32,634 bases of DNA from Chryseobacterium gleum (GCA_943326825.2 CALPUT020000002.1:1-32634); one strand, 5' to 3'. Shown: positions 7,996 through 17,034, numbered from the stretch's first letter. Made by a program: numbers and translations. The notes: a model not told the origin generated them from the sequence alone.

Positions 7996-8890
7996 TTAAA
8001 ATCTCAGTATGATATAATCTAATTTTCTCTTTGTTTTGCGTCAAGAAGTGATTGACAAAATATGCGCCAGAAAATTCACTTTCCATAAATTTAACTTTCA
8101 AACTCAATTTATTTTGCTTAGTCAATTCAAATTCGTTTGGACGAAAGAGAATAGTCCTCTCTCCTATCTTCACTTTATTAATATCACCAAACAACTCTGC
8201 TTCTTTTATGGTTTTGGAATCAAAATAAAAATTTAAAGGTGTATCAATTCGTTTAATTTTACCTTTTTCAAAATGAATAATTTTATTTGCCAAACTTAAA
8301 ACTTCACTTCCATCATGTGAAACGAGAATAATTCCCATTTTACGTTTCTTCTTAAGTTTTAGAATATAAGTAGAAATTTTCGATCTTAATCTTCCATCCA
8401 AATGAACGAAAGGTTCATCCAATAGTAAAATTTTAGGCTCACAAGCAAGAGCTCTAGCTAAACATAAACGTTGCTGCTCACCACCAGATAGAATCAATGC
8501 TTTATGATTTTTAACATGATCTAATTCTACTAAATCTATTAATTCGGCTACTAGTTCATCTCGTTCTTGACGAGGTAAATAAAGAGCTTTTTCACGAATA
8601 TTTTCTTCTACGGTGTGGTAAATATCTAATGCGAAATCTTGGTTAACTAATTGAATATCTTCATGTCCAGGAACTAAATTAAACATCGGTCCTAACACTT
8701 TTGTATCTTGAAAAAACACAGTTCCTGCACTTGGATCTTTTAATCCTGCAATAATTTTTAGCAGAGTTGTTTTTCCAATTCCACTTTTACCAACTATCCC
8801 AACTAACTCGCCTTCATTTAGCGAAAAAGAAATGTTATTTAAAATCTGCTTTTCGTATGAAAAACAAATACCTTCCAATTTCAATAACAT
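7958..8890 (-). CDS. Stand-alone ABC transporter ATP-binding protein
   Basis: A 310-residue ATPase subunit. The Walker A motif GKSGIGKTT is at about residues 34-42, the signature LSGGEQQ at 134-140, Walker B ILLLDEP at 154-160 and the switch histidine in LVSHD at 192. The ~80 residues after residue 230 resemble the small beta-rich accessory region that follows the ATPase in FbpC/PotA-type importers, though they are divergent. No permease or binding protein is adjacent, so substrate and partner are unknown. The gene follows the 143-aa unknown gene by 6 bases and overlaps the YihY gene by 38. Confidence 0.85.
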   Translation of the reverse strand: MLLKLEGICFSYEKQILNNISFSLNEGELVGIVGKSGIGKTTLLKIIAGLKDPSAGTVFFQDTKVLGPMFNLVPGHEDIQLVNQDFALDIYHTVEENIREKALYLPRQERDELVAELIDLVELDHVKNHKALILSGGEQQRLCLARALACEPKILLLDEPFVHLDGRLRSKISTYILKLKKKRKMGIILVSHDGSEVLSLANKIIHFEKGKIKRIDTPLNFYFDSKTIKEAELFGDINKVKIGERTILFRPNEFELTKQNKLSLKVKFMESEFSGAYFVNHFLTQNKEKIRLYHTEILNETKEINIKKRN

Positions 8891-8896
8891 TGATGC

Positions 8897-9328
8897 TTAA
8901 TTACCAATTAATTCTTCAGGAAAATCCTGATTTACAATATAAATTCCAGGAATAGGATTTATCGTAGGCTCCTCTCCTTTCATAAAGATTTTTAATATAA
9001 ACTCATCTTTCACTTCTTTCAAATCGAATGAATCTAACGCTTCTTCTGAACAAGCAAATTCTGTAACTGGCCCATCTGTTGAATGAATTTTAAAAACGCG
9101 CATGTTTTCAATTTCAAAAGAAAAATCTTTACCATCGGGAAAGGATCCTGCAATAGAATAACTACCTTTTTCAACGATTTCAACATTTGAAACATTCGAA
9201 TTTAGGGCTAATTCATCTTCCCATTCGATTTTGTAATTATTCTCAGATTCTTCTCCACTGTGCTGTGCATCTGCATGTTCTTGAGAAAAATGTTCGTTTA
9301 AAAGATAAAAATGTGCTATTAGTTTCAT
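8897..9328 (-). CDS. Unrecognised acidic protein
   Basis: I do not recognise this 143-residue protein. It has no signal peptide or membrane segment and is rich in Asp and Glu, so it is probably cytosolic. Residues 14-35 are hydrophilic with three histidines and many acidic residues, and the remainder alternates as if mostly beta-structured. It sits 6 bases before the ABC ATPase gene on the same strand and 78 bases after the PhnP-like gene. That position makes co-transcription with the ATPase likely. Nothing visible indicates function. Confidence 0.75.
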   Translation of the reverse strand: MKLIAHFYLLNEHFSQEHADAQHSGEESENNYKIEWEDELALNSNVSNVEIVEKGSYSIAGSFPDGKDFSFEIENMRVFKIHSTDGPVTEFACSEEALDSFDLKEVKDEFILKIFMKGEEPTINPIPGIYIVNQDFPEELIGN

Positions 9329-9406
9329 TTGCTTATAATATGATTTTTTAAAATTACGCTTTAAATTGATACCAAGAAATTAAAAATGGACTTAAATCAA
9401 ATAGAT

Positions 9407-10180
9407 CTAAATTGAAATTTGCAAGCCATCATATGCAGTAAAAACATTGTTTGGTAACATTTTTTCAATATCTGAATTAACTCCAAAAAGATGCGAAATA
9501 TGAGTTAAATAGGCTTTGGTTGGGTTTACTTTTTGAATAAAATCTAATGCTTCAGTTAAATTAAAATGTGAAATATGCTCTGATTGATGCAAAGCATTTA
9601 CAATTAAAACTTCAGTACCTTTAATTTTCTCAATTTCACTATCAGAAATTGTTTTTGCATCTGTAATATAGGTAAAATTTCCTATTCTATAACCAAATAC
9701 TGGCATTTTATAATGCATAACCTCTATTGGTTGAACCTTAATTCCACAAGGTAAATTGAAAGAATTATTCTCAATAATATTCATATTAATTTGTGGGATT
9801 CCAGGATTACGATCTCCAGAAAAAACATATTGAAATTCACGCTTTAAAGCTGCTGATACTCTTTCAGTGCAGAACACTTCCATATCTCGCTGTTCTTTGT
9901 AATTAAAAGCTCTGACATCATCTAATCCAGCAACATGATCTTTGTGTTCATGTGTAAATAATATACCTCGAAGTGATTTTACTTTATTCATCAACATCTG
10001 CTGTCTGAAATCTGGACCCGAATCAATAACATAATTTTCTTCACCAATTGAAATTAGAATTGAACTTCTAAGTCGCTTATCTTTTGAATCCAAAGATGAA
10101 CAAACAGGACATTCGCAAGCTATCACAGGAACTCCTTGAGAAGTGCCCGAACCTAAAACAGTTATTTTTATTGATGACAC
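9407..10180 (-). CDS. PhnP-like metallo-beta-lactamase fold phosphodiesterase
   Basis: A 257-residue MBL-fold hydrolase. The start LGSGTSQGVPV (residues 9-19) and the cysteine cluster CECPVC (22-27) match the PhnP group, where the cysteines help hold a structural zinc. The metal motif THEHKDH is at 76-82, with further ligands likely H156, D174 and H227. Known relatives cleave cyclic phosphodiesters; the substrate here is unknown. The frame starts with GTG at 10180, two bases after the DUF423 stop; no closer ATG retains the first beta strand. It is tightly packed with DUF423 and the deacetylase-like gene upstream. Confidence 0.85.
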   Translation of the reverse strand: MSSIKITVLGSGTSQGVPVIACECPVCSSLDSKDKRLRSSILISIGEENYVIDSGPDFRQQMLMNKVKSLRGILFTHEHKDHVAGLDDVRAFNYKEQRDMEVFCTERVSAALKREFQYVFSGDRNPGIPQINMNIIENNSFNLPCGIKVQPIEVMHYKMPVFGYRIGNFTYITDAKTISDSEIEKIKGTEVLIVNALHQSEHISHFNLTEALDFIQKVNPTKAYLTHISHLFGVNSDIEKMLPNNVFTAYDGLQISI

Positions 10181-10182
10181 TT

Positions 10183-10572
10183 CTATTTTGCTTTTATTAA
10201 TTTAATCAAAAGTACTATCCAACCTGTAACAATCAATAATCCTCCCAATGGAGTAATAGGTCCTAAAAAACTAAGTTTAACATTTAATATCGGTTGTAAA
10301 GTCAATAAATAAATTGAGCATGAAAAAAATAAATGGCCCAAAATCAATAAATTAAAAACGGACTTTAATGAAAACTTTACTTTTTCAGCAATTAATCCCA
10401 AAAATAAAAATGAAAAAGCTCCATAGATTTGATACTTAACTCCAGTGTCAAAAGAAATGATTTTTTCAGGATTATTCGGCAATAGTGTTTTTAAACTATG
10501 CGCACCAAAAGCACCCAATATTATTCCTGTGAATAAAAAAAAGATCCCAAAAATGATATATTTCCTGTCCAT
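10183..10572 (-). CDS. DUF423 family small membrane protein
   Basis: A 129-residue protein with four hydrophobic segments. The family hallmark GAFGAHSLK is at residues 21-29 and TGVKYQIYGAFSFL follows. DUF423 (YgdD/YwdK-type) proteins are inner membrane proteins of unknown function. It lies 1 base after the deacetylase-like gene and 2 bases before the PhnP-like gene. Confidence 0.88.
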   Translation of the reverse strand: MDRKYIIFGIFFLFTGIILGAFGAHSLKTLLPNNPEKIISFDTGVKYQIYGAFSFLFLGLIAEKVKFSLKSVFNLLILGHLFFSCSIYLLTLQPILNVKLSFLGPITPLGGLLIVTGWIVLLIKLIKAK

Positions 10573-10573
10573 A

Positions 10574-11860
10574 TTATGTGTTTTTTAAATTTAAGGTATG
10601 TTCTAAAACAGACTTCCAATCTTTCCATTTCTTATAATCTCCAATTGTTTCGTTGTGCCAAATAAAAACGAAATCTCCTCCATATTTACTAACTTCTTTA
10701 TACAATTCATCGATTAAACAACAACTTTCTTCCGTCGAAATTTTTAAATATTCATTCAACGTTCCATCCATATAAACAAAAGGATGAATTGTTAAATCAG
10801 TAATTTTATTTCGATTTAAATCAAACCATTGAAAAGGTCTTGCTGTTCCTGCCCTAAATCCAACATTATCTGCATATCCCATTGTATAATCGTTCTCAAT
10901 ACCCAATTTCAAAAGAGTTGAATAGGTTTTTGATATAGACAATCTTAAAAAATGTTGTCTTGAATTAACAACTCTTTCTCCCAATATATAAGACAAACGC
11001 TCAATTTCATTTTCTACATAAAGTGGATATGAATTTGATCTATAACCTGGATGTATACCAACTACTGCTTTATTGGCCATTCTTTTAATTAAGCTGACAT
11101 GATCATCATTTTTATAAGTAATGTTTTTGTCAAATTTTGCATAATCAGCCAACAACCAAAAAACATTTACTTTAAATCCTCTATCAATAATTTCTTCAAT
11201 ATAAGAATAAGTGTCATAAGGATCAGCTTTTAATTCTTTCAAAACCAATTTACGCTCAACGATTCTTTCTTTGTCTTTTTTAATAAAATCTCTAATTATT
11301 GACATGTACTTTCTAAAGCCAAATTTCAATCGATAAGCATATGCATTATCGATATCAAAAGTCGGATGAATAGTCACATAATTAGTTAAAAATGAATTAT
11401 CTATTCCTCCTTTAATCGAAAGTAAATTTAAAAAATCAACTGCCCATTGATCACAAACGGCTTTTTGTAACCAACCAAATTCAGAAAGAATACTATTTTT
11501 AGATTGAAACCTTCCATGCTGATCTAAATGAACAGAAGTATACTCTTCCATTCTAGAAAGAATATAAAAAATAGATGCTAAAGGATCTACAATTCTATTA
11601 AAAGACAGACATACTTCTTCATGAAAAAGACCTTTTTCAATCGCATAAACAAATATCGCTTCATCAAACAATAATGTAGAAGGAACCAATTGTGGAATTG
11701 ATTCAAAATATCTTTCAGAATAATTAAACTTTAAATTGTTTGATGTTTCAAATGTGTAATAATCATTGTTTAATTTATACGGCAATCCCCTTTCTTTAAA
11801 GACAAAATCTAAGGTATAGATTAACCTTTCAGAAATTTGATCAACGTATATTTCTACCAT
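10574..11860 (-). CDS. Polysaccharide deacetylase-like protein (NodB fold, Bacteroidota type)
   Basis: This 428-residue protein has an N-terminal region (~1-155) of the kind now grouped as DUF7033, followed by a divergent NodB-like domain. The likely metal-binding Asp pair is in TFDIDNAYAY (D169, D171). The conserved stretches VGIHPGY (H270), SRQHFLR and GYADNVGFRAGTARPF (329-344) follow, and WHNET is at 401-405. No signal peptide is seen. The start overlaps the stop of the upstream wecB-like gene as TAATG. This pairing suggests action on an N-acetylated sugar or glycan, but the substrate is not known. Confidence 0.82.
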   Translation of the reverse strand: MVEIYVDQISERLIYTLDFVFKERGLPYKLNNDYYTFETSNNLKFNYSERYFESIPQLVPSTLLFDEAIFVYAIEKGLFHEEVCLSFNRIVDPLASIFYILSRMEEYTSVHLDQHGRFQSKNSILSEFGWLQKAVCDQWAVDFLNLLSIKGGIDNSFLTNYVTIHPTFDIDNAYAYRLKFGFRKYMSIIRDFIKKDKERIVERKLVLKELKADPYDTYSYIEEIIDRGFKVNVFWLLADYAKFDKNITYKNDDHVSLIKRMANKAVVGIHPGYRSNSYPLYVENEIERLSYILGERVVNSRQHFLRLSISKTYSTLLKLGIENDYTMGYADNVGFRAGTARPFQWFDLNRNKITDLTIHPFVYMDGTLNEYLKISTEESCCLIDELYKEVSKYGGDFVFIWHNETIGDYKKWKDWKSVLEHTLNLKNT

Positions 11861-13005
11861 TAGATTAATTCAATGATTTTTTCACAAATAAATTCAGCCG
11901 CAGCTCCGTTACCGTAAAAATCAGGGAATGTAAAATCTGGTTTTGAATTCAATTTAGAATAAGCATCTACAATTCTAAAATAATCCGCATCCGCTAAAAT
12001 TGCATTTCCATTGTTTACGATCTCAACCCATTCAGTTTGTGGACGAAGAATGACACATGGTTTATGAAAGAAATATGCTTCTTTTTGAAGTCCACCACTA
12101 TCTGTAACAATTAATCTTGCGTTCTTTTCTAAAGCAATAATATCTAAAAATCCCGCTGGATCAATCATTAAGAACTTATCACTCTTCTCTATTTCGTTGA
12201 ATAACTCACTAGATAATTGATCTTTCATCTTCCCTCTTGTTCGAGGATGAGCAGGAAAAACAACTGACAAACCTGAAACTTTACTGATTTCTAATAACGC
12301 TTTAAAAATACCTTCAAGATTTTCAGCAATATCCGTATTGGAATCTCTATGAATAGTTGTTAAAATATATTCATCTTTTTTCAACCCTAGTAAATTCAAC
12401 AAAGTAGATTTTTCATCTGAGATTGACGAAAAATACAAGCTGTTATCATACATGATATCCCCGCATTGAAAAACTCTTGGTGAATTTGCAGTAGCTTTCT
12501 CATTTGACATCAAAGTAAACCCTTCTTTTTCTAAATTTTCTAATCCGGTAATTGTTGGAGAAAAAAGTAATGATGACATGTGATCACATGCAATTCTGTT
12601 TACTTCTTCTGGCATAGCTTTATTAAAACTTCTCAAGCCTGCTTCAACGTGAATTACTGGTATGTGTATTTTAACAGCTGCCAAAGCTCCAGCTATAGTA
12701 GAATTAGTATCACCATAAACTAAAACAGCATCTGGTTTTTCTTTGATATAAATTTCCTCTAAACCTTCAATCATTTTAGCTGTTTGAGAACCATGTGATC
12801 CACTACCAACATTCAAATTGTAATTCGGATAAGGAATCCCCATTTCTTTGAAAAATATCTCAGACATGTTTTCATCGTAATGTTGACCGGTATGAACAAT
12901 AATCTCTTGAATTTCATTTGAAAAATGATTTTTAATCGCTCTACTCATCGCAGAAGACTTGATAATTTGAGGTCTTGCCCCTATAATTGTAATTATTTTT
13001 TTCAC
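11860..13005 (-). CDS. wecB: UDP-N-acetylglucosamine 2-epimerase (non-hydrolysing)
   Basis: A 381-residue GT-B-fold enzyme that interconverts UDP-GlcNAc and UDP-ManNAc for surface polysaccharides. Key segments are GARPQIIK (9-16), HTGQHYDENMSEIFF (38-52), YGDTNSTIAGALAA (97-110) with D99, HVEAGLRSFNKAMPEEVNR (119-137) with E121 and E134, TIHRDSNTD, and TDSGGLQKEA near 300. Translation starts with GTG at 13005; the first beta strand begins immediately after it, so no shorter start is sensible. It follows radC by 10 bases and is coupled to the deacetylase-like gene. No larger polysaccharide cluster is visible in the window. Confidence 0.93.
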   Translation of the reverse strand: MKKIITIIGARPQIIKSSAMSRAIKNHFSNEIQEIIVHTGQHYDENMSEIFFKEMGIPYPNYNLNVGSGSHGSQTAKMIEGLEEIYIKEKPDAVLVYGDTNSTIAGALAAVKIHIPVIHVEAGLRSFNKAMPEEVNRIACDHMSSLLFSPTITGLENLEKEGFTLMSNEKATANSPRVFQCGDIMYDNSLYFSSISDEKSTLLNLLGLKKDEYILTTIHRDSNTDIAENLEGIFKALLEISKVSGLSVVFPAHPRTRGKMKDQLSSELFNEIEKSDKFLMIDPAGFLDIIALEKNARLIVTDSGGLQKEAYFFHKPCVILRPQTEWVEIVNNGNAILADADYFRIVDAYSKLNSKPDFTFPDFYGNGAAAEFICEKIIELI

Positions 13006-13015
13006 TTCAACTTTA

Positions 13016-13708
13016 TTAATTCATTAAACCTTGATCCGCGAAGCTAAAATAACCATTATCCGTGAAAATGATGTGATCCAAAATAGATATATCAATAATT
13101 TTTGCAAATTCCTTTAAATCTTTCGTGATTTTTAAATCTTCTGATGAAGGTTGAAGTTGTCCACTTGGATGATTGTGATACAAAATAATCGTCTGAGCTG
13201 ATTTTTCCAACGCCTTTTTAAAAATCATTTTACCATCAACTACCGTTCCTGCAAAACCACCGGAAGAAATAAATTCGATTGAAATCAATTGATTCGCTCT
13301 ATTCAACATAGCCACATAAAATACTTCATGCGTTAAATCTTGAAAAATATGTCTCACTAATTCATAAGCCTGATTTGATTTTGTAATTTTTTGTTTTTCT
13401 TCAGGTTCAGCATCTTTTCTTCTTCTCCCAATCTCTAAAGCTGCAAGAATTGATATTGCTTTTGCATCTCCTATCCCTTTGAATTTAGTTAATTCATTAT
13501 GAGTCAGTTTTCCAAGTAAAGAAAGATTATTTGAAACTGATGATAATAAATCCCTAGCAAGTTCTAGAGCAGATTTTTCTCTTGAACCTGATCCAAGGAT
13601 AATTGCAATTAATTCTGAATCACTTAAATTATGTTTTCCTTTTAGAAGTAATTTTTCTCTCGGGCGATCATCTTCTGCCCATGATTTGATGGTTATATTT
13701 TCAATCAT
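13016..13708 (-). CDS. radC: RadC family JAMM/MPN domain protein
   Basis: A 230-residue RadC protein. Residues ~8-95 form the N-terminal UPF0758 region with helix-hairpin-helix-like LTKFKGIGDAKAISILA (73-89). The C-terminal MPN/JAMM domain has the metal motif HNHPSG (178-183), with the partner Asp191 in SSEDL. RadC was named for DNA repair, but its direct role is disputed. The gene starts an apparent run through wecB. The ATG lies flush against a perfect 14-bp inverted repeat, so translation or transcription may be controlled there. Confidence 0.93.
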   Translation of the reverse strand: MIENITIKSWAEDDRPREKLLLKGKHNLSDSELIAIILGSGSREKSALELARDLLSSVSNNLSLLGKLTHNELTKFKGIGDAKAISILAALEIGRRRKDAEPEEKQKITKSNQAYELVRHIFQDLTHEVFYVAMLNRANQLISIEFISSGGFAGTVVDGKMIFKKALEKSAQTIILYHNHPSGQLQPSSEDLKITKDLKEFAKIIDISILDHIIFTDNGYFSFADQGLMN

Positions 13709-13743
13709 AAACTATTTTCTTATTGAATTTAAGAAAATAGTTT
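13709..13743. repeat. Perfect 14-bp inverted repeat abutting the radC start
   Basis: AAACTATTTTCTTA (13709-13722) and TAAGAAAATAGTTT (13730-13743) are exact inverted copies around TTGAATT. The repeat ends on the base next to the radC ATG. It may be an operator, or an RNA hairpin that hides the ribosome entry region. It is not followed by a T run in the radC direction. Confidence 0.85.
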
Positions 13744-13753
13744 CGATAAAACA

Positions 13754-13783
13754 AAAACGTCCTCAATAAATTGAGGACGTTTT
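13754..13783 (-). terminator. Terminator of secDF
   Basis: AAAACGTCCTCAAT and ATTGAGGACGTTTT form a perfect 14-base inverted repeat, 20 bases after the secDF stop. The - strand copy ends in GTTTTTG. The left-right symmetry could allow use in both directions. Confidence 0.88.
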
Positions 13784-13803
13784 AAAAGAAATTTATCTAT
13801 TAA

Positions 13804-16797
13804 TTATTTTTTCAACTTTTTAGAAAAATCAATTAAGATTGGTGTTGCAACACATAATGAAGAATATGTACCAATAACAACCCCAACTAATAATGCGAAT
13901 AAGAATCCTTTAATTGCAGGTCCACCAAAGATGAACATAATTAAAACAACCACAAATAAAATCATAGAAGTATTGAAAGTTCTACTTAAAGTAGTATTCA
14001 AAGATCTATTGATAATTTCATGGTGGTGATCGTCTTCTTTACTGTTTCTTAAGTTTTCACGAATACGGTCAAATACAATTACGGTATCATTCATAGAGTA
14101 TCCTATTACTGTTAAGATCGCAGCAATGAAGGCTTGATTTACATCTAAACTGAAAGGTAAAATACCATGTAACAAAGAGAAGATTGTAATAACGAAGAAT
14201 GCATCATGCGCTAAACCAACAATTGCACCAATAGAATATTGCCAGTGACCGAAACGAATTAAGATGTAAGCAAATATTGCTAACAACGAGAAGAAAATTG
14301 CAACAGCTGATGAAGACCATAACTCATTTGAAATAGAAGCAGAAATACTTCTTGTATTCGTTACTTGGTATCCACCCATTTTTGATTTACAAGCATCTAA
14401 ACCTTGTTTAATTTTAGCATTAACTTCATCAGTTGCACCATCATCTTTTAATTTATAGTTGGTAACGATTTCAACATTAAAGTCATTTGATTTAGTTTTC
14501 AAATCAATAGAAGCTATTTCTCCATTTTCAATAAGAACTTTAGATAATTCTTTACGGATTCCTTCGATATCAGCTTTTTGATCGAATTTAACAGTCATCA
14601 TCCTACCACCAGTAAACTCAACTGATTGTTTTAATCCCATTGTAGAGACAGCGATTACACCAACAATTGTAGCAGAAATTGAGAACATGTAGAAGTATTT
14701 TCTTTTTCCAACCCAGTCAAAATTAAAGTTTTGGAATAAACCTTTAGACATTTTAGTATGGAAAGTAATTTCTTTTCCTTTTTTCAACCATGATGTTATT
14801 ACCAATTTAGAAATAATAATTGCAGAGAATAAAGATGTGAAAATACCAATAATCAATGTAGTAGCAAACGATTCAACCTCACCTGTTCCGAAAACTTTCA
14901 AGATAATTGCAACCAATAAGTGAGTTACGTTCGCATCAATAATAGAAGGTAATGCTTTTTTGAAACCTGTATTAATTGAATCTTCTGTGCTTACACCTCT
15001 TGCTAATTCTTCACGAATACGTTCGAATATCAAAATGTTCGCATCGACAGCTGTACCAATTGTTAATACAATACCTGCAATTCCTGCTAAGGTTAACACA
15101 GCTCCAAATGAAGCTAAACTTCCAAAGATAAAAATAACGTTCACTGCTAAAGCAATGTTAGCTACTAAACCAGCTTTTCCATAATACCAATACATGTATA
15201 ATAAAACCGCTAAGAAAGCAAATGCGAAAGAGATTAAACCTGCTTTAGAGTTCTCTGCACCAATTGTCGGTCCTACTTTAGATTGATCTTTAATTACACA
15301 AGGTGCAGGTAAAGCACCACCATTTAATAAACCAGATAAATCTTTAGCTTCATCAATTGTAAAGCTTCCAGAAATCTGAGTATTTCCTTCAGTAATAGCA
15401 TTAATTACTCTCGGTGCACTGTAAACTAAGTTATCCATTGTAATTGCTACAACACGGCCAACATTATCACCTGTCATTTCTCCCCACTTATCAGCTCCTT
15501 CTTCAGACATTTTCAAGTCTACAGTTACCAATGAAGAAGATTGATCAAAACCAGTTGAAGCAGATTTAATATCTTTTCCACCTACTTTAGCAACACCATT
15601 ATCAGGAACACTAATAGCATACAAGAAATGTCCAGAAGTTTTAGATTTTTTGTCTAATTTTTCAACATCTGCAGACCACATGAAACGTAAGTTTTCAGGA
15701 AAAACAGACATTACATCTTGACGTTGTAATAAACGATCTACATCTTCTTTGTTTTCAACAGATACAAAGCCAATTGAATAATCTCCGATTGGAGTTACTA
15801 ATTCAGCTAAACCTTTTGAATTAGTTCCTAATGTAGATGTTAAATCACCTAATTTTTGTGTTTTAATTGTATCAACATTACCTGAATCAGCTTTTGTTGT
15901 ATCAGATGCATCAACCACTTCAATTTCTTTTTGCTTAGAAACTTGAGAAGCTTGCTGCCATTGTCCAGCAATTTCAGATGGAGCAAATGTTTCAAAAAAC
16001 TGAAGATTTGCAGTTGATTGTAATCGGCTAGCTACCGTAGATTCATCTTGAACTCCTGGTAACTCAATATATAAACGATTGTTTATTGGATCTTTTTGAA
16101 TATTTGGTTGAGCAACCCCGAATTGGTTAATACGACGATTCATAATCATCTCAACACCATCCATTGAACTTGCCGCTTTGTCTTTTAAGAAAGAAACAAC
16201 TTCAGAGTTTGATGAATTAATACTTAACTCTTGTAATTCACTAATTGCGAACAAACGAACCAAAGGCATATCTTTATTTACAGCTTCGTTTTCTTTTTGG
16301 AAAATATCAATGAAGTTACCTCCCCTTGAGTTATATTTAGCTACAGCTCTATCAAATGGTTTTTTGAAACGAATATCTCGAGGGTTTTTGATGTAACTTT
16401 TAACCATTTCTGGCACAGAAATTTCAAGTGTTACACTCATACCACCAACTAAATCAAGACCAAAAGCTAAACTTCTTTTCTTGACATCTGTAAAAGTAGA
16501 TCCAAAAATAGGGTATACCTTACTTTCTGCTTTTTCTTTCAAAATTTGATTTACAAACGCTGCTTTTGCTAACTCTCTTGCTTCAGGTAAAGTCAAATCA
16601 ACCTCAGTATCATTTGGCAATTCAGCCATTATTGTTCCTTCTTGCTTATGTTTTGCAAACAATTCATTTACTCGAGCATCAGCTTCTTTACTTGCCTTAT
16701 TTTCAACATTTGAAGCAACCCATGTAAACGATAACTGATATACACAAACAGCAGTCAATAAGATTGTCAGAAACCAAAAAAAACCTTTATTACGCAT
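13804..16797 (-). CDS. secDF: Protein translocase subunit SecDF (fused)
   Basis: A 997-residue fusion of SecD and SecF, the usual form in Bacteroidota. It uses the proton motive force to assist export through SecYEG. An N-terminal membrane segment (6-28) is followed by the SecD motif FGLDLVGGM (112-120). A large periplasmic P1 region follows and then the SecD membrane bundle, with GTAVDANILIFERIREELARG in its middle. The SecF half begins at about residue 690, includes SVEFTGGRMM, and its membrane bundle includes IGYSMNDTVIVFDRIREN. The periplasmic part has a Ser/Thr/Asp-rich insertion at about 290-325. It is a single-gene unit with its own promoter and terminator. Confidence 0.97.
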   Translation of the reverse strand: MRNKGFFWFLTILLTAVCVYQLSFTWVASNVENKASKEADARVNELFAKHKQEGTIMAELPNDTEVDLTLPEARELAKAAFVNQILKEKAESKVYPIFGSTFTDVKKRSLAFGLDLVGGMSVTLEISVPEMVKSYIKNPRDIRFKKPFDRAVAKYNSRGGNFIDIFQKENEAVNKDMPLVRLFAISELQELSINSSNSEVVSFLKDKAASSMDGVEMIMNRRINQFGVAQPNIQKDPINNRLYIELPGVQDESTVASRLQSTANLQFFETFAPSEIAGQWQQASQVSKQKEIEVVDASDTTKADSGNVDTIKTQKLGDLTSTLGTNSKGLAELVTPIGDYSIGFVSVENKEDVDRLLQRQDVMSVFPENLRFMWSADVEKLDKKSKTSGHFLYAISVPDNGVAKVGGKDIKSASTGFDQSSSLVTVDLKMSEEGADKWGEMTGDNVGRVVAITMDNLVYSAPRVINAITEGNTQISGSFTIDEAKDLSGLLNGGALPAPCVIKDQSKVGPTIGAENSKAGLISFAFAFLAVLLYMYWYYGKAGLVANIALAVNVIFIFGSLASFGAVLTLAGIAGIVLTIGTAVDANILIFERIREELARGVSTEDSINTGFKKALPSIIDANVTHLLVAIILKVFGTGEVESFATTLIIGIFTSLFSAIIISKLVITSWLKKGKEITFHTKMSKGLFQNFNFDWVGKRKYFYMFSISATIVGVIAVSTMGLKQSVEFTGGRMMTVKFDQKADIEGIRKELSKVLIENGEIASIDLKTKSNDFNVEIVTNYKLKDDGATDEVNAKIKQGLDACKSKMGGYQVTNTRSISASISNELWSSSAVAIFFSLLAIFAYILIRFGHWQYSIGAIVGLAHDAFFVITIFSLLHGILPFSLDVNQAFIAAILTVIGYSMNDTVIVFDRIRENLRNSKEDDHHHEIINRSLNTTLSRTFNTSMILFVVVLIMFIFGGPAIKGFLFALLVGVVIGTYSSLCVATPILIDFSKKLKK

Positions 16798-16830
16798 TTT
16801 TAAAACTATTAGTTTATTCTTTTAAAGCCG

Positions 16831-16838
16831 CAAATATA
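16831..16838 (-). promoter_or_regulatory. secDF promoter -7 box
   Basis: The - strand reads TATATTTG, an exact match to TAnnTTTG, 34 bases before the secDF ATG. The -33 region has only a short TTG near 16859. Confidence 0.55.
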
Positions 16839-17007
16839 AAATTTCAAATCAATACTATCAATAAAGTTGACAAAGGTTTTAATGACTTTATTAACAATAT
16901 CAAATGAATAATTTTATAACCACTGATAAACAGACAATTACGTATATTAAAAAATTAATAACAAAAAATGACAAGTTCATTTGTTACTTTTATAAAGTAT
17001 TGGATTT

Positions 17008-17015
17008 TATATTTG
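17008..17015 (+). promoter_or_regulatory. Promoter -7 box for the DUF7935-like/glcD pair
   Basis: TATATTTG matches TAnnTTTG and lies 20 bases before the ATG at 17035. A TTTG at 16980-16983 is upstream but 24 bases away, slightly long. The 237-base divergent region between secDF and this gene also holds an 8-bp inverted repeat, AATAAAGT (16860-16867) / ACTTTATT (16885-16892). Confidence 0.5.
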
Positions 17016-17034
17016 TACTAAAACTTAAAATAAG

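Noticed and set aside
11860..13005. Start of a capsule or O-antigen gene cluster
   Set aside because: Only the epimerase and one deacetylase-like gene are present; no glycosyltransferases, flippase or polymerase lie nearby.
16678..16740. Truncation or frameshift in secDF
   Set aside because: The frame is continuous through both SecD and SecF halves and both motif sets are intact.
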